From JAJPKK01 sp963702755 (GTDB taxonomy: Bacteria > Pseudomonadota > Alphaproteobacteria > Rhizobiales > Xanthobacteraceae), in NCBI GenBank assembly GCA_963702755.1, contig CAVPDZ010000018.1:1-64000 (forward strand): a stretch of 64,000 nt of DNA. The letters are read 5' to 3'. A program made the position numbers and the translations under genes. Below the pieces are notes generated by a model. It searched no databases. It was not told the origin of the DNA and was given only the letters and a program-made list of their open reading frames with translations. Each line of letters opens with the position of its first letter. Within the stretch, counting starts at the first letter, position 1. Positions 46,686 to 56,122 of the stretch are shown piece by piece.

Positions 46686-46932
46686 GGCCGACGCGCTCCC
46701 GCCTCGCCATAAACCGCTAGGAGCCTGTCGTCGCAACCGGCTCCAGGACAAGTGCGAGGCGACTTCGCCCGCGAACCGGTGCGAGAAATGGCGAAAATCG
46801 TGCCGGCCAAGGCCGAAGGCCCCGACCCCGGCTTTTTTATCGGCACCGGCGACGGTGGCAACGGCCGTCACTCCAGGTGAGACAACCGTTGCGGTCAAGT
46901 CAGCGCCGAACAGCGAAGCTCGCTGATTGCGA

Positions 46933-47787
46933 CTACTGCGCCGCTGCGGGAAACGCCGGCAATTTATCAACGTCGCGCGGATCGTGTTGAATAATGAAGG
47001 TCGCCTTGAGGTTCGCCGCGATCTGCTTGACGCGATCGATCGACGCTAGGGTCTCGGCGCGATTGGCATTGAAGCCGGGCACGACGTTGTTGTCATAATT
47101 TTCGCGGAAGTGCGCGAGGTCGCCGCTGAGCATCACGTTACCCGTCCTTGCCAGCTTGACCAGCAGCACATGATGGCCAGGCGTATGGCCGGGCGTGTTC
47201 AGCATGATCACGGTGCCGTCGCCGAACACATCCTTGTCCACCAGCAAGGGTTCGACGTTGCCGCCGCCGCTGATCCAATTCACAAACGGCTCGGGATTGA
47301 CGACGTCGCCCTGTGGGCGACGAACTGATGCCGGCAGCTTCGGGCCGCTGAGGATGTCCCAATCGCCCTTGCCGATCAGGAGCGTCGCCTTCGGAAACGA
47401 GCCCGCCTGGCCGACGTGGTCGCCGTGATAGTGGCTGAGGCCGAGGTACTTGACCTGCTCGGGCTTGACGTTCACCTGCGCCAGCAGATCGATGAGGCTG
47501 GTCTTTGGCGCGACAGGGCCGGCATTCATGCCGAAGCCGGTATCCCACACCATGTAGTCATTGCCGTGCTTGATGAGATAGCAACTGAAGACGAGTTGAA
47601 TCTTCGGAATGTTGGTTCCGAACGTGTCGGAGAAATTCAATCCGGTGTCGGGCGCGGCGGCGGCTCTCGAGGTGCCGCAGTCGAGGCGCGTCAGGGTGAC
47701 TTCAGGCGCGGTCTGCGCCCAAGCCAGTGCCGCCACCAGAGCGTTTGCACAGGCACCGATCACCAGCGGGGTCAATCGTCGCGGCAT
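46933..47787 (-). CDS. Exported metallo-beta-lactamase-fold hydrolase (AHL-lactonase-like)
   Basis: 284 residues from ATG 47787 (GGGAGG upstream), signal peptide MPRRLTPLVIGACANALVAA through AWA. The two-zinc site SHYHGDHVGQAGSF (HxHxDH), then NTPGHTPGHHVLLVKL, MLSGDLAHFRENY and FIIQHDP follow the order of N-acyl-homoserine-lactonase-family enzymes. Export would put it in the periplasm, where lactone or ester quenching is possible; substrate unproven. Divergent from the His-rich PadR gene, so it may be its target. Confidence 0.88.
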   Translation of the reverse strand: MPRRLTPLVIGACANALVAALAWAQTAPEVTLTRLDCGTSRAAAAPDTGLNFSDTFGTNIPKIQLVFSCYLIKHGNDYMVWDTGFGMNAGPVAPKTSLIDLLAQVNVKPEQVKYLGLSHYHGDHVGQAGSFPKATLLIGKGDWDILSGPKLPASVRRPQGDVVNPEPFVNWISGGGNVEPLLVDKDVFGDGTVIMLNTPGHTPGHHVLLVKLARTGNVMLSGDLAHFRENYDNNVVPGFNANRAETLASIDRVKQIAANLKATFIIQHDPRDVDKLPAFPAAAQ

Positions 47788-47930
47788 GGCTTCCCTCCCT
47801 CAAGTCGTACTGGCTGAGCAAGTTACTCGCGCGGCTTCGCGAAGCCTAGATCATTGACCCGTCCGTCGTGCCGGACTTGAGCGGTGTTCTCATTGAAGGA
47901 GCCGCTCAGACCACCCGTCGCGGATCCTCG

Positions 47931-47974
47931 GATATCGATATATCTTGACTTTCGATATATCGTGATCTATATCG
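47931..47974 (+). promoter_or_regulatory. PadR promoter with repeated GATATATC operator cores
   Basis: TTGACT (47945-47950), a 17-base spacer and TATATC (47968-47973) form a strong promoter. Two identical cgatatatc elements (47936-47944 and 47953-47961), each with a self-complementary GATATATC core, flank the -35. Transcription would start about 7 bases after the -10, at or next to the ATG at 47981. Confidence 0.6.
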
Positions 47975-47980
47975 CCACAC

Positions 47981-48553
47981 ATGAAACATCATCATCACAG
48001 ACACCACCCCCATCCCCATCGTCATTCCGACGACGAGATCAGAGATCACGGCCGCGGGAGACATCACCGATATCATCACGGCGAACGACATGGCGGCAGG
48101 CTGTTCGATTACGGCGAACTGCGCCTGTTGGTTCTCGCCATGATCGCCGAGCAGCCGCGCCACGGCTACGAACTGATGAAGGCGATCGAGGAACGCATGA
48201 GCGGCAGCTACAGCCCCAGCCCCGGGGTCATTTATCCGACCCTCTCCTGGCTTGAGGACATGGGCTACACCGCCGTCGAAAGCGAGGGCGCCGGCCGCAA
48301 GCGTTACCGGATCACGCCTGAGGGCGAAGCGTTCATCACCGCGAACCGCGCCGCAATCGATGCGCTGCTCGCCCGCATGGAACCGGCCGGCGAAGGCGGC
48401 CGCGAAGACACGCCTGCGCCCGTCAGGCGAGGCTTCGAAAACCTGAAGTTCGCGCTGCGCCTTCGATTGAAGCGAGGGCCGCTCGACCAAGCGGCAGCGG
48501 AGCTCATCGCGGCCGCGCTCGATACGGCGGCCCAGGCAGTGGAGCGCAGCTAG
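47981..48553 (+). CDS. His-rich PadR family regulator (YqjI-like)
   Basis: 190 residues. The first ~38 residues are extremely rich in His (MKHHHHRHHPHPHRHSDDEI, GRHHRYHHGERHGG), followed by the PadR winged helix (RLLVLAMIAEQPRHGYELMK, SPSPGVIYPTLSWLEDMGYT, GRKRYRITPEGEAF) and a C-terminal dimerisation helix. E. coli YqjI has the same layout and is an iron/nickel-responsive repressor, so metal sensing is likely. No ribosome-binding site precedes the ATG, and the promoter is so close that the mRNA is probably leaderless. The gene likely represses itself and perhaps the divergent hydrolase. Confidence 0.87.
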   Translation: MKHHHHRHHPHPHRHSDDEIRDHGRGRHHRYHHGERHGGRLFDYGELRLLVLAMIAEQPRHGYELMKAIEERMSGSYSPSPGVIYPTLSWLEDMGYTAVESEGAGRKRYRITPEGEAFITANRAAIDALLARMEPAGEGGREDTPAPVRRGFENLKFALRLRLKRGPLDQAAAELIAAALDTAAQAVERS

Positions 48554-49431
48554 CGCTCATCTGCCGGGAGGGAACGATCAATCGTGCGCCGCTCTTCCGT
48601 GAAGCGCCCTGAGAACATTATCTTCCAGAGCTTGCCGGTCAGGTAGAACAGGCCGGTCTTGCGATCGTAGGCGATGCCGTTGAGGACGGCGTCCCGCGGG
48701 TTGATCGGACCCCTCTCTTCAGGATCTGTCGCCTCCCAGAGCGCCCTCAGATCGGCCTGCCCATTGATGCATCCAGTGACGGGATCAATTCGCACAATAG
48801 TGTGGGTCTGCCAGATATTCCCGTAGAGTTGGCCGTCCACGAGTTCGAGTTCGTTGAGGTCCCAGATCTCGCCCGGTTGGTTAGACCTGATCAAGACCGA
48901 CTTGCGGATCGCAAAGGTTTCCGGGTCGGCGTAAAAGAACGACGGACTGCCGTCGCTGAAGATCAGGTTCGTTCCGTCGTTCGTCATACCCCAGCCTTCG
49001 CGCGGATTGTGCATCTCGCGTTTGAGGCGGCCGGCGCGGTCATAGACGAACACCTTGTGCTCCTGCCAGGTGAGCTGGAAGATTTGATCGTTGAGGATGG
49101 TCAAGCCTTCGCCGAATACGCTGGTGCCGAGATCGACGAGGCGGGTCACTTTGCCGTCGAACGAAATGACATTGATTCCGCTTTTGCTATCGACGCTGCC
49201 GGTGCTTTCGTAGAGTCGGCCGTCGCGGACCTCCAGGCCTTCGGTAAAGCCGATTTCACTTCGCGTGATCTTGTCGACGATGTTGAAGCGCAGCGTCGCG
49301 GGTTCGCTGCAAGCCTGCTCGGCGGCGTAGCTCGGGCCGGAGCCGACGACAAGCAGCGCGAGGCAGGCGCCGCGCAACGCCGCGTGCAATGCGCGCGCGC
49401 CTGCGGACCAGAATGGTTCTCGCCTCGACAT
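48550..49431 (-). CDS. Glutaminyl-peptide cyclotransferase (glutamine cyclotransferase family)
   Basis: 293 residues from ATG 49431, with a signal peptide (ALRGACLALLVVGSGPSYAA). Converts N-terminal Gln to pyroglutamate, in the periplasm. A five-bladed propeller pattern: SEIGFTEGLEVRDGRLYEST, GEGLTILNDQIFQLTWQEHK, GWGMTNDGTNLIFSDGS, DLNELELVDGQLYGNIWQTH and DAVLNGIAYDRKTGLFYLTG followed by KLW. These are plant/bacterial QC signatures. It overlaps the 3' end of the convergent padR gene by 4 bases. Confidence 0.88.
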   Translation of the reverse strand: MSRREPFWSAGARALHAALRGACLALLVVGSGPSYAAEQACSEPATLRFNIVDKITRSEIGFTEGLEVRDGRLYESTGSVDSKSGINVISFDGKVTRLVDLGTSVFGEGLTILNDQIFQLTWQEHKVFVYDRAGRLKREMHNPREGWGMTNDGTNLIFSDGSPSFFYADPETFAIRKSVLIRSNQPGEIWDLNELELVDGQLYGNIWQTHTIVRIDPVTGCINGQADLRALWEATDPEERGPINPRDAVLNGIAYDRKTGLFYLTGKLWKIMFSGRFTEERRTIDRSLPADER

Positions 49432-49795
49432 CGCTTTCGCCTCCTGCAGTTCATATCCCGAGCCACGCCCGATCCCTCGGAGCGCCCGGCGACCGATCTT
49501 ACCCGATCGTGGGACTGCTTTGACGAGGGTCAGAAATGCGCGAGCACGCCTGAGCAGGAAGCGATTTGGTTTGGCTGGCGCCGACTGCGCGTACAGGCCT
49601 GGGCAACGGCGGTAGCCACAGTGGCAGGCGGCAGAGCGAGGTTGGGAAAACGGGCGCGCCGCTATCGGATGCAAGGCAACCCGATGCCTCATCACATCGC
49701 TATGACGCCTATCACGCCGATGCAAATCTGCTAAACAAAATCGCGCGCCCGGATGCTGCTGCACCCGGGCGGCGCGCATTTCAGGAACGAAGTGC
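49432..49795. other. Intergenic region with one terminator hairpin
   Basis: No gene recognised. A hairpin near its end terminates the leftward barrel gene. Confidence 0.45.
49743..49777 (-). terminator. Terminator-like hairpin after the beta-barrel gene
   Basis: gcgcgcccgg (49743-49752) pairs with cccgggcggcgcgc (49764-49777); on the minus strand the stem is followed by a T-rich stretch (GATTTTGTTT). Confidence 0.55.
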
Positions 49796-50638
49796 CTAAC
49801 CGCCGAAGCGATAGTTCAAGCCGACCCTGATGATGTGGTCGTGGATGCTGCTGCTGCTTGAAACGACGTAGTTAGTTCCGCCCCCACAGCACCCGGGACG
49901 GTGAAGTTGTTGTTCACACTACCGAGGTCGACGTAAAGATATTCGAGTTTGGTCGACCAATGGTTGGACATGCCCAACCACGAGAGCGAAGTCTCGACAC
50001 CGCCGCCGATGGTCCAGCCGGTCTTGGTGGTGCTAAAGTTTGCGGCCCCGGCCGCAGGGCCGAAAACCCCAGCCCGGCAACTGGTTCGCCGAGGAAGGCG
50101 TAGTTGGATTGGACCTCACCAAAGGCAGCGCCACCGGTCATGTACCAAAGGAAGCAGTCGTGCGTCCATCCAAGGCGAGCTCGTGCCGTGGCTAGCCATG
50201 ATATCTTCTGCTCATCGCTATAGTTCAAAATGGTGGGAGCCACGACCACAGACGAAGCGATAAAATTCTGATTCTGCAGCTTATCCCGCTGACCCGCCCA
50301 GTTCCAATCGCCCTCGACACCCCAGACCATGCTGCCGACCTGGCGGTTCCAGCCAAGCTGACCACCACCGAGCACACCGGCCGGCGACAGCGAGTACCCC
50401 GAACTGGCGATCGGATTTGTCACGCCAGCCCGCCCCCGCCGGGCGGGATCAGCGAAATTGATTCATTCGTGGCATCGTGGCCGATACTGCCGCCGACGTT
50501 GGCGCCGAGGTAGAAGCCATCCCAATTGCATGTCGGGCAAGCGAAGATCGGCGGGGCCTTTACGGGCATGTCGGCCGCCATTGCCGAACCAGTCAGCAGC
50601 GCGGTCAGCGCCGCACCCGTTAGTAGAAATGTCTTCAT
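49796..50638 (-). CDS. Outer-membrane beta-barrel protein, frameshifted
   Basis: Start MKTFLLTGAALTALLTGSAM at ATG 50638 gives a signal peptide, then DMPVKAPPIFACPTCNWDGF followed by YLGANVGG. A frame change near 50,423 continues GYSLSPAGVLGGGQLGWNRQ, VWGVEGDWNWAGQRDKLQNQ and ISWLATARARLGWTHDCFLW. Further breaks near 50,065 and about 49,900 lead to IIRVGLNYRFGG before TAG. Same Omp25/31 family as the gene at 14,854. Cysteines in the N-terminal part (ACPTC) are unusual for this family. Confidence 0.75.
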
Positions 50639-50998
50639 GATGTTCCCCACGCAATGTTCGAGCCAAAAGTTCCTAACATTCTGCGCCATCCGCGGGGTGA
50701 CTTATCCGCAACACCACACGAAATTGTGCAAATTATCCAAACATCCAGCAGAGGTATTTTGCTCCGCACGCGACCGGATAGGGGATCGTCGGCCGACGGT
50801 CAGTGAAAGCAAAGTAGAACAAACAAGCGCGCCGCTGCCGCATGAACTCTGTCCCTTCGGATTTTGACACGCTCCACCCAAAACGCGCGCAGTGATCAAA
50901 CAACGACCATGGATAATGCATACAAACCCGATCTCCCTTGTCGAGCCTGAAGGAGGCGCTGAAAGGAGATCGGGGTACTGGGGATCAGCCGAGTGGAA
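50639..50998. other. Intergenic region between two leftward barrel genes
   Basis: 360 bases with no recognised gene; presumed promoter of the gene at 50638. Confidence 0.45.
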
Positions 50999-51691
50999 TT
51001 AGTAGAACTTATAGCTGATCGCGAGCTTCGTCAGGATATCGAAGGAGTTGACGGTCTGTGTCGTCGGGAGAATTCCGCCCGTTGTCGTAAAGGTCGGGTC
51101 AACCGCATCGAACAACAGAAAGTCCGTTTCGAGCCGCGCAATCCAGCGGTCGGTTACGGCGTATTCAAATCCGAAGCCCAGCAGCACTCCTCCGGCGGTC
51201 CAGTTGGACGTAATCGAGGCCGGCGCATTTGAGACGAGGTTGAAGTTCTGCCAGGTCCACACCGCGCCAAGCTTGCCGTAGATCAACGTGCGGTCGAAGA
51301 ACGTGTAGCCGAACCGAACCGAGACATCCGTGAACGATTTGTTGGTCTCGGTCGAGACCGACGAGGCCCTCCGGGTATCAGTACGGTCAGGTCGGCGCGA
51401 GAGCGAATGTCAGACCACACGCCTTCGCCCTCGAGACCGACGACGAAATTGTTGATTTGAAAATTGCAGCCGCCTTGGCCGCCAAGGAATTCGCCGGTGC
51501 CATCTTTGCCGGTGAAGGAATCGAACTGGGCGCCGGCGCCGCCCTGCGCACCGATGTAGCAGCCGGTCCAATTGTAAGCGATTGGCGCCGGTCCTCCTCT
51601 ATAGATCGGAGCCAAATCGGCAGCCGAAGAAGGGGGCTCGAATGCGGCTACAGCAGCAGCCAAACTCGACAAGCAAGATCATGTTTTTCAT
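50999..51691 (-). CDS. Outer-membrane beta-barrel protein, frameshifted
   Basis: ATG 51691 has a strong AGGAGGG site, but its frame (MKNMILL) shifts near 51,665 to LSSLAAAVAAFEPPSSAADL then APIYRGGPAPIAYNWTGCYI. A second shift near 51,355 leads to TNKSFTDVSVRFGYTFFDRT, LIYGKLGAVWTWQNFNL and the end FDILTKLAISYKFY. Family Omp25/31-like, though the final residue is Tyr rather than Phe. Two shifts in 700 bases could mean errors or decay. Confidence 0.7.
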
Positions 51692-51981
51692 TGGACTTGC
51701 CCTCCTAACCCACACCCATTCCAGGTATGAAATTATGGTCCGACGACTTGGGCGATTGTCTGTGATCTATCGGCAACACCGCAAAAAAATTGGGCAGGTG
51801 TGAATTCCCGATGATGCGATCTCAAGCACCCTCAAATCGAAATCGTCGGAGACCCGCGCAAACAATCGCCCCTGATTAGCGGGATCTGACGAAATCTATC
51901 CTGGGACCAATTCCGCGTTTGAACCTTTTTTAGGGATGGCGCGACTAACAGGCGAGATTTCGTTGATGCTGGGGGGATGCG

Positions 51982-52596
51982 ATGACGAAATTCGCGATAT
52001 CTGGCTGCTCCCACAAGGTTTCCCGTCTTTCGGCCGCGGTTCTCGCGGGCGCCATGCTCTGCGCGTTCGCAACGTCGGCGCAGGCGGGCGGCATTTTCGA
52101 TTTCCTGTTCGGCGGCGGAAAAAATCGGACCTCCTCGCCGTTTGCTTTTTTCGATCCGCGCGCCGACGGCGTGTCGCGGGACGAACCGACGAATGAAGGC
52201 TTCACGAGCGGCGGGCGGGCGTTCTGCGTGCGCCTGTGCGACGGCCGCTACTACCCGATCACCTCCGGGGCCGCCAACTCGACGCCGGTGCAGATGTGCA
52301 GCGCCATGTGCCCGGCGGCAAAGACCAAGATTTTCCATGGCGGCGATATCGAGGCGGCGGCCGATTCGGGCGGCATGCGCTACAGCCGGCTCGAACAGGC
52401 CTTCGCCTACCGCAAGGCCACCGTGCCCGGCTGCACCTGCAACGGCAAAGACCCGTACGGCCTCGTGCAGATCGACATCAAGTCCGACCCGACGCTGCGC
52501 GCCGGCGACATGATCGCGACCGGCAACGGCTTCAAGACCTACAACGAGAGCAGGACCGCGGACTCGCAGCGCGGCCGCTACTCCGATTGGCGATAA
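51982..52596 (+). CDS. DUF2865 domain-containing exported protein
   Basis: 204 residues. Signal peptide (LSAAVLAGAMLCAFATSAQA), then a Phe/Gly-rich stretch (GGIFDFLFGGGK) and the DUF2865 core: GRAFCVRLCDGRYYPITSGA, QMCSAMCPAAKTKIFHGGDI, YRKATVPGCTCNGKDPYGLV. Six conserved cysteines suggest disulfides in the periplasm. Found almost only in Rhizobiales; function unknown. Confidence 0.88.
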   Translation: MTKFAISGCSHKVSRLSAAVLAGAMLCAFATSAQAGGIFDFLFGGGKNRTSSPFAFFDPRADGVSRDEPTNEGFTSGGRAFCVRLCDGRYYPITSGAANSTPVQMCSAMCPAAKTKIFHGGDIEAAADSGGMRYSRLEQAFAYRKATVPGCTCNGKDPYGLVQIDIKSDPTLRAGDMIATGNGFKTYNESRTADSQRGRYSDWR

Positions 52597-52629
52597 TCGG
52601 TTTCGCAATTCCCTTCACAATTCGCTTGG

Positions 52630-53235
52630 CTACAGCGGCGTGCGGCTTTTGATGGCGGCGGCGAGCGTGCCCTCGTCGAGATAATCGAGTTCGCCGCCGA
52701 CCGGGACGCCGTGGGCCAGCCGCGTGACGCGGACACCGGCATTGCCGAGGAGATCGGTGATGTAATGCGCCGTGGTCTGGCCGTCGACCGTGGCGTTGAG
52801 GGCGAGGATGATTTCCTTGACCTCGCTCGCGTGGCACGCGTCACCAGCGCATCGATCGACAGGTCCTGCGGGCCGATGCCGTCGAGCGGCGACAGCGTGC
52901 CGCCGAGCACATGATAGCGCGCGTTCACGGCGTGGGCGCGCTCCAGCGCCCAGAGATCGGCGACGTCCTCGACCACCACGATCACCGACGGATCGCGGCG
53001 CGGATCGGTGCACACCGTGCACGGGTTCTGGCTGTCGATATTGCCGCACAGCTTGCAGATCGAGATGCGCGCCATCGCCGTCTCGAGCGCGGCCGGCAAG
53101 CGGCGCCATCAGCTGCTCGCGCTTCTTGATGAGCGCGAGGGCGGCGCGCCGCGCCGAGCGCGGCCCAAGCCCGGGCAGGCGGGCAAGAAGCTGGATCAGG
53201 CGCTCGATCTCGGGCCCGGCAACGGCGGTCGTCAT
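52630..53235 (-). CDS. recR: Recombination mediator RecR, two frameshifts
   Basis: Acts with RecF and RecO to load RecA at gaps. Parts in order: MTTAVAGPEIERLIQLLARL then PGLGPRSARRAALALIKKRE (helix-hairpin-helix), the zinc finger ISICKLCGNIDSQNPCTVC, and the Toprim domain VIVVVEDVADLWALERAHAV then YHVLGGTLSPLDGIGPQDLS. The frame changes near 53,095 and 52,840, and the C-terminus ends GELDYLDEGTLAAAIKSRTP. Length is normal (about 201 residues). Follows ybaB, as usual. Confidence 0.92.
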   Translation of the reverse strand: MTTAVAGPEIERLIQLLARLPGLGPRSARRAALALIKKREQLMAPLAGRARDGDGAHLDLQAVRQYRQPEPVHGVHRSAPRSVGDRGGRGRRRSLGAGARPRRERALSCARRHAVAARRHRPAGPVDRCAGDACHASEVKEIILALNATVDGQTTAHYITDLLGNAGVRVTRLAHGVPVGGELDYLDEGTLAAAIKSRTPL

Positions 53236-53249
53236 TCAGCGGTCGTCAT

Positions 53250-53570
53250 TCAGAAGAGCTTCAGGCCCGGCGGCAGCGGCAGTCCCCCGGTGAGCGCTTT
53301 CATCTTGTCCTGCAACGTCGCCTCCGCTTTGCGGCGCGCGTCCGCGTGGGCGGCGACGATCAGGTCCTCGACGATTTCGCCTTCCTCGGGCTTCATCATC
53401 GAGCGGTCGATGGAGACGCCCTTGAGCTCGCCCTTCGCGGACATGCGCACCGTCACCATCCCGCCGCCGGCCGCGCCCTCGACCTCGATGTGGTCGAGTT
53501 CGGCCTGCATCGCTTCCATCTTGCTCTTGAGCTCGGTTGCCTGCTTCATCAGGCCCAGAAAATCCGCCAT
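53250..53570 (-). CDS. ybaB: YbaB/EbfC nucleoid-associated protein
   Basis: 106 residues, MADFLGLMKQATELKSKMEA through IEVEGAAGGGMVTVRMSAKG, LKGVSIDRSMMKPEEGEIVE. A small DNA-binding dimer. It lies 14 bases upstream of recR, as in most bacteria, but dnaX, normally just upstream, is not here; instead there is a 400-base gap and a divergent kinase gene. Confidence 0.93.
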   Translation of the reverse strand: MADFLGLMKQATELKSKMEAMQAELDHIEVEGAAGGGMVTVRMSAKGELKGVSIDRSMMKPEEGEIVEDLIVAAHADARRKAEATLQDKMKALTGGLPLPPGLKLF

Positions 53571-53986
53571 GTCTCGCCTTCCGTCAGGTTTGGTCCGGGT
53601 CGCCGCCCTCGAGGCAGGTTGCCGGCGCTCCGATCATCGACCGCAATCGCTATCGCTGCGCCGCCGACGATCGAGGATGAGTTCTCGCGCGCGACTATAT
53701 CAGCTTCGCGGCCCGACGATGTCGACGTTCTTCACCGCCGGCGCTCCCCGCCCTCTCAGATGTGTGGAATCGGCCGCTCGCGCAAGCAGGGCGGGCGAAA
53801 GCGGAGGAGGCGCGAAGGCGTGCGCGCAAAGGGAAATCCCGGGCGCCGGCGTTGGGAACTCGGGTCGCACTCGGATCGTTTATGTGAGTCAACTCCGGGG
53901 CGTCGCGAAGGCTTCGCGACGCCCCGGAATGACCACATCAAAATTCATAACATTGGATGCTCGCTCGAACGATTGCAGCGCTGACC
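53571..53986. other. Intergenic region between ybaB and the PfkB kinase gene
   Basis: No gene recognised; holds the hairpin repeat at 53895-53927. Confidence 0.5.
53895..53927. repeat. Short palindromic element
   Basis: ccggggcgtcgcgaag (53895-53910) and cttcgcgacgccccgg (53912-53927) are perfect complements around one base. The outer bases (ccccggaatga) match the arm of the element at 21082-21180, so both belong to one repeat family. Confidence 0.75.
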
Positions 53987-54882
53987 ATGCAAGTGCTCTT
54001 CATCGGCCACACCTATATCGACGTGACGTTTCTCACCGATCACGTGCCGACCGGCGACGAGAAGCACGTCGCCTCGGCTTATGCGATTTCGTTCGGCGGC
54101 AACGCGGTGACGGCGGCGTTTTGCTGCGCCAAGCTTGCGATCGCGCCCGACCTGATCACCACCATCGCCGACGATTGGCTGGGCCGCATGTTCCTGGAAA
54201 TGGCCGCGAAATATGGCATTTTCGTCCATCCCCGGCGCGTGCATACGTCGTCGCTCTCCTTCATCATGCCGAAGGACGGCAAGCGCGCGATCGTGCGCTG
54301 CCGCGATGACGCTCATTTCCACCCGTTTCCGGACCTCGATCTTGCCGGCTGCCGCGCCCTGCACGTCGACGGCCATCAGCCGGACGCCGCCATCCACTAC
54401 GCGAAGCTGTGCCGCGATGCGGGAATTCTGACCTCGCTCGACGGCGGCGGGCTGCGCGCGAACACCGACGCATTGCTCGCCTTCATCGATGTCGCCGTGG
54501 TGGCGGAGCGCATGTGCGAACAGATGGGATTGTCGCCGCCGCAGATGCTCGACTACCTCAAGCGGCCGCGGCTGCCGCATCGGCGGCGTGACCCTCGGCG
54601 AGAACGGATTGCTGTGGTACGACGAGCGCGGGAAGGTGCGGTCATTGCCGGCGCTGCGCGTTCCGCCGGAGCGGATCCTCGACACCAGCGGCGCGGGCGA
54701 CGTCTTTCACGGCGCGTATGTCTACTCCTACCTCGCCGATCCGGCCAAAGCTCTGGGAAGCCCATTTCGATTTCGCCCGCGCCGCCGCCGCGCACAAGAT
54801 CCAGCATCTCGGCAACGAAGCCGGCCTCCCGACCCTCGCCGACATCGAAGCGATCAGGGCGAGGTTGGGGCAAATGGCGTGA
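53987..54882 (+). CDS. PfkB family sugar kinase, two frameshifts
   Basis: From ATG 53987 (MQVLFIGHTYIDVTFLTDHV) through PTGDEKHVASAYAISFGGNA, the PfkB sugar site. Near 54,572 the frame changes; the signature DTSGAGDVFHGAYVYSYLAD (catalytic Asp and anion hole) follows, and near 54,755 it changes again to end IQHLGNEAGLPTLADIEAIR. Related to ribokinase-like sugar kinases; substrate not predictable. Two breaks in a normal-length gene with an intact active site suggest read errors. Confidence 0.82.
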
Positions 54883-54892
54883 CGATCGAAAT

Positions 54893-55007
54893 CGTAGGGT
54901 GGGCAAAGCGAAGCGTGCCCACCGATACACACGAGGCGCGTGGGCACGCGCAGACCGTCGGCCGCGCGAATATCAGAGCGCCACGACCGCGCTTTGCCCA
55001 CCCTACG
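54893..55007. repeat. Inverted repeat CGTAGGGTGGGCAAAGCG
   Basis: cgtagggtgggcaaagcg (54893-54910) and cgctttgcccaccctacg (54990-55007) are perfect 18-base complements, 79 bases apart, lying in the gap between the convergent kinase and glucokinase genes. The motif is frequent between genes in Bradyrhizobium. Confidence 0.85.
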
Positions 55008-55026
55008 AGTTATATGATTTCGAGGT

Positions 55027-55977
55027 TCATTTCCCCGCGCGTTCGACGACGGACTTCAGCCCGAGGATGGTTGCTTCCGGGTGCACGATGACGTTCGTCG
55101 GAATCGCGGCGAGATAGTCGCGATAGCGGCCCTTGTCCTCGAACCGGGCGCGGAACGCGGAGCGCTTCAAGTAGTCGAGAATGCGCGGTGCGATGCCGCC
55201 GGCAATGTAGACGCCGCCGCGCGCGCCGAAGGTCAGCGCGACATTGCCGGCAATCGTCCCCAGCATGGCACAGAACATGTCGAGGCTTGCGACTGCGGTC
55301 TTCGACGTTCCGTCGAGCGCGGCGCGCGTGATGTCGGCAGCGTGCTGGAGCTGGGCGTTCGCCCCTTCGAGTTCGCAGATGGCATGGTAGAGGTTTTCCA
55401 AGCCGGCGCCGGAGACCACGCGTTCCGCCGAGATGTGGCCGAGTTTCTTGCGCAGCAGGCCGATCACGGCTTCCTCGCGCGCCGACGTCGCCGCCATGGT
55501 TGCGTGGCCGCCCTCGCTCGCGACGACGATCGGTCGCCCCGCATCGACGACGAGGCCCGCGACGCCGAGCCCCGTGCCCGGCCCAAGCACCGCGCGCGGC
55601 GCGTGGGCCATCGGCTCGCCGCCGCCGATCGCGGCCAAATCCTTGCCGGCAAGAAGCGGGAGCGAGAACGCCGTCGCTTCGAAGTCGTTGAGCAGCTTGA
55701 TGTCGGTAAAGCCGAATTTGGCCCGCAGCTCCGCGGCGTCGATCACCCAGGGACAATTGATCATGGTGATCCGCTCGCCCTTGATCGGCGCGGCAATGGC
55801 GAGAGCCGCGGCCTTGGCGGACGATCGATCGGGCGAGCGCTTGAGGAACGTCGACAGCGCATCGGCAAACTGCGCGTACTCAGCGACAGTGAACCATTCG
55901 ATCGCGCCGATTGTGCCGTCGGTGAGGAGAGCAAACCTGGCGTTGGTTGCGCCGATATCGCCCAACAAAGTTCGCAT
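55027..55977 (-). CDS. glk: Glucokinase
   Basis: 316 residues. Phosphorylates glucose with ATP. GDIGATNARFALL is the phosphate-1 motif; WVIDAAELRAKFGFTDIKLL leads to the catalytic NDFEA; GPGTGLGVAGLV and ASEGGHATMAA are the ATP and glucose loops (Glk family, not ROK). GGVYIAGGIAPRILDYLKRS is near the end. Intact. Confidence 0.93.
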   Translation of the reverse strand: MRTLLGDIGATNARFALLTDGTIGAIEWFTVAEYAQFADALSTFLKRSPDRSSAKAAALAIAAPIKGERITMINCPWVIDAAELRAKFGFTDIKLLNDFEATAFSLPLLAGKDLAAIGGGEPMAHAPRAVLGPGTGLGVAGLVVDAGRPIVVASEGGHATMAATSAREEAVIGLLRKKLGHISAERVVSGAGLENLYHAICELEGANAQLQHAADITRAALDGTSKTAVASLDMFCAMLGTIAGNVALTFGARGGVYIAGGIAPRILDYLKRSAFRARFEDKGRYRDYLAAIPTNVIVHPEATILGLKSVVERAGK

Positions 55978-56122
55978 GACGCGGGCAGGTTCCTCTCGAT
56001 GTGGCTCTATCGGGCCAACGGTTTCACGGATTTGTTTGGGCCGAACGGCCGTTTCTCTTAACAGTTTGCCGGCTCGTTTTCGATGGACGACAATACCGCT
56101 TGATCAACGTGCCAGATCACTC

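Noticed and set aside
48802..49734. A 310-codon plus-strand frame
   Set aside because: Antisense to the glutaminyl cyclase gene, which has clear family motifs; no start signal or homology pattern.
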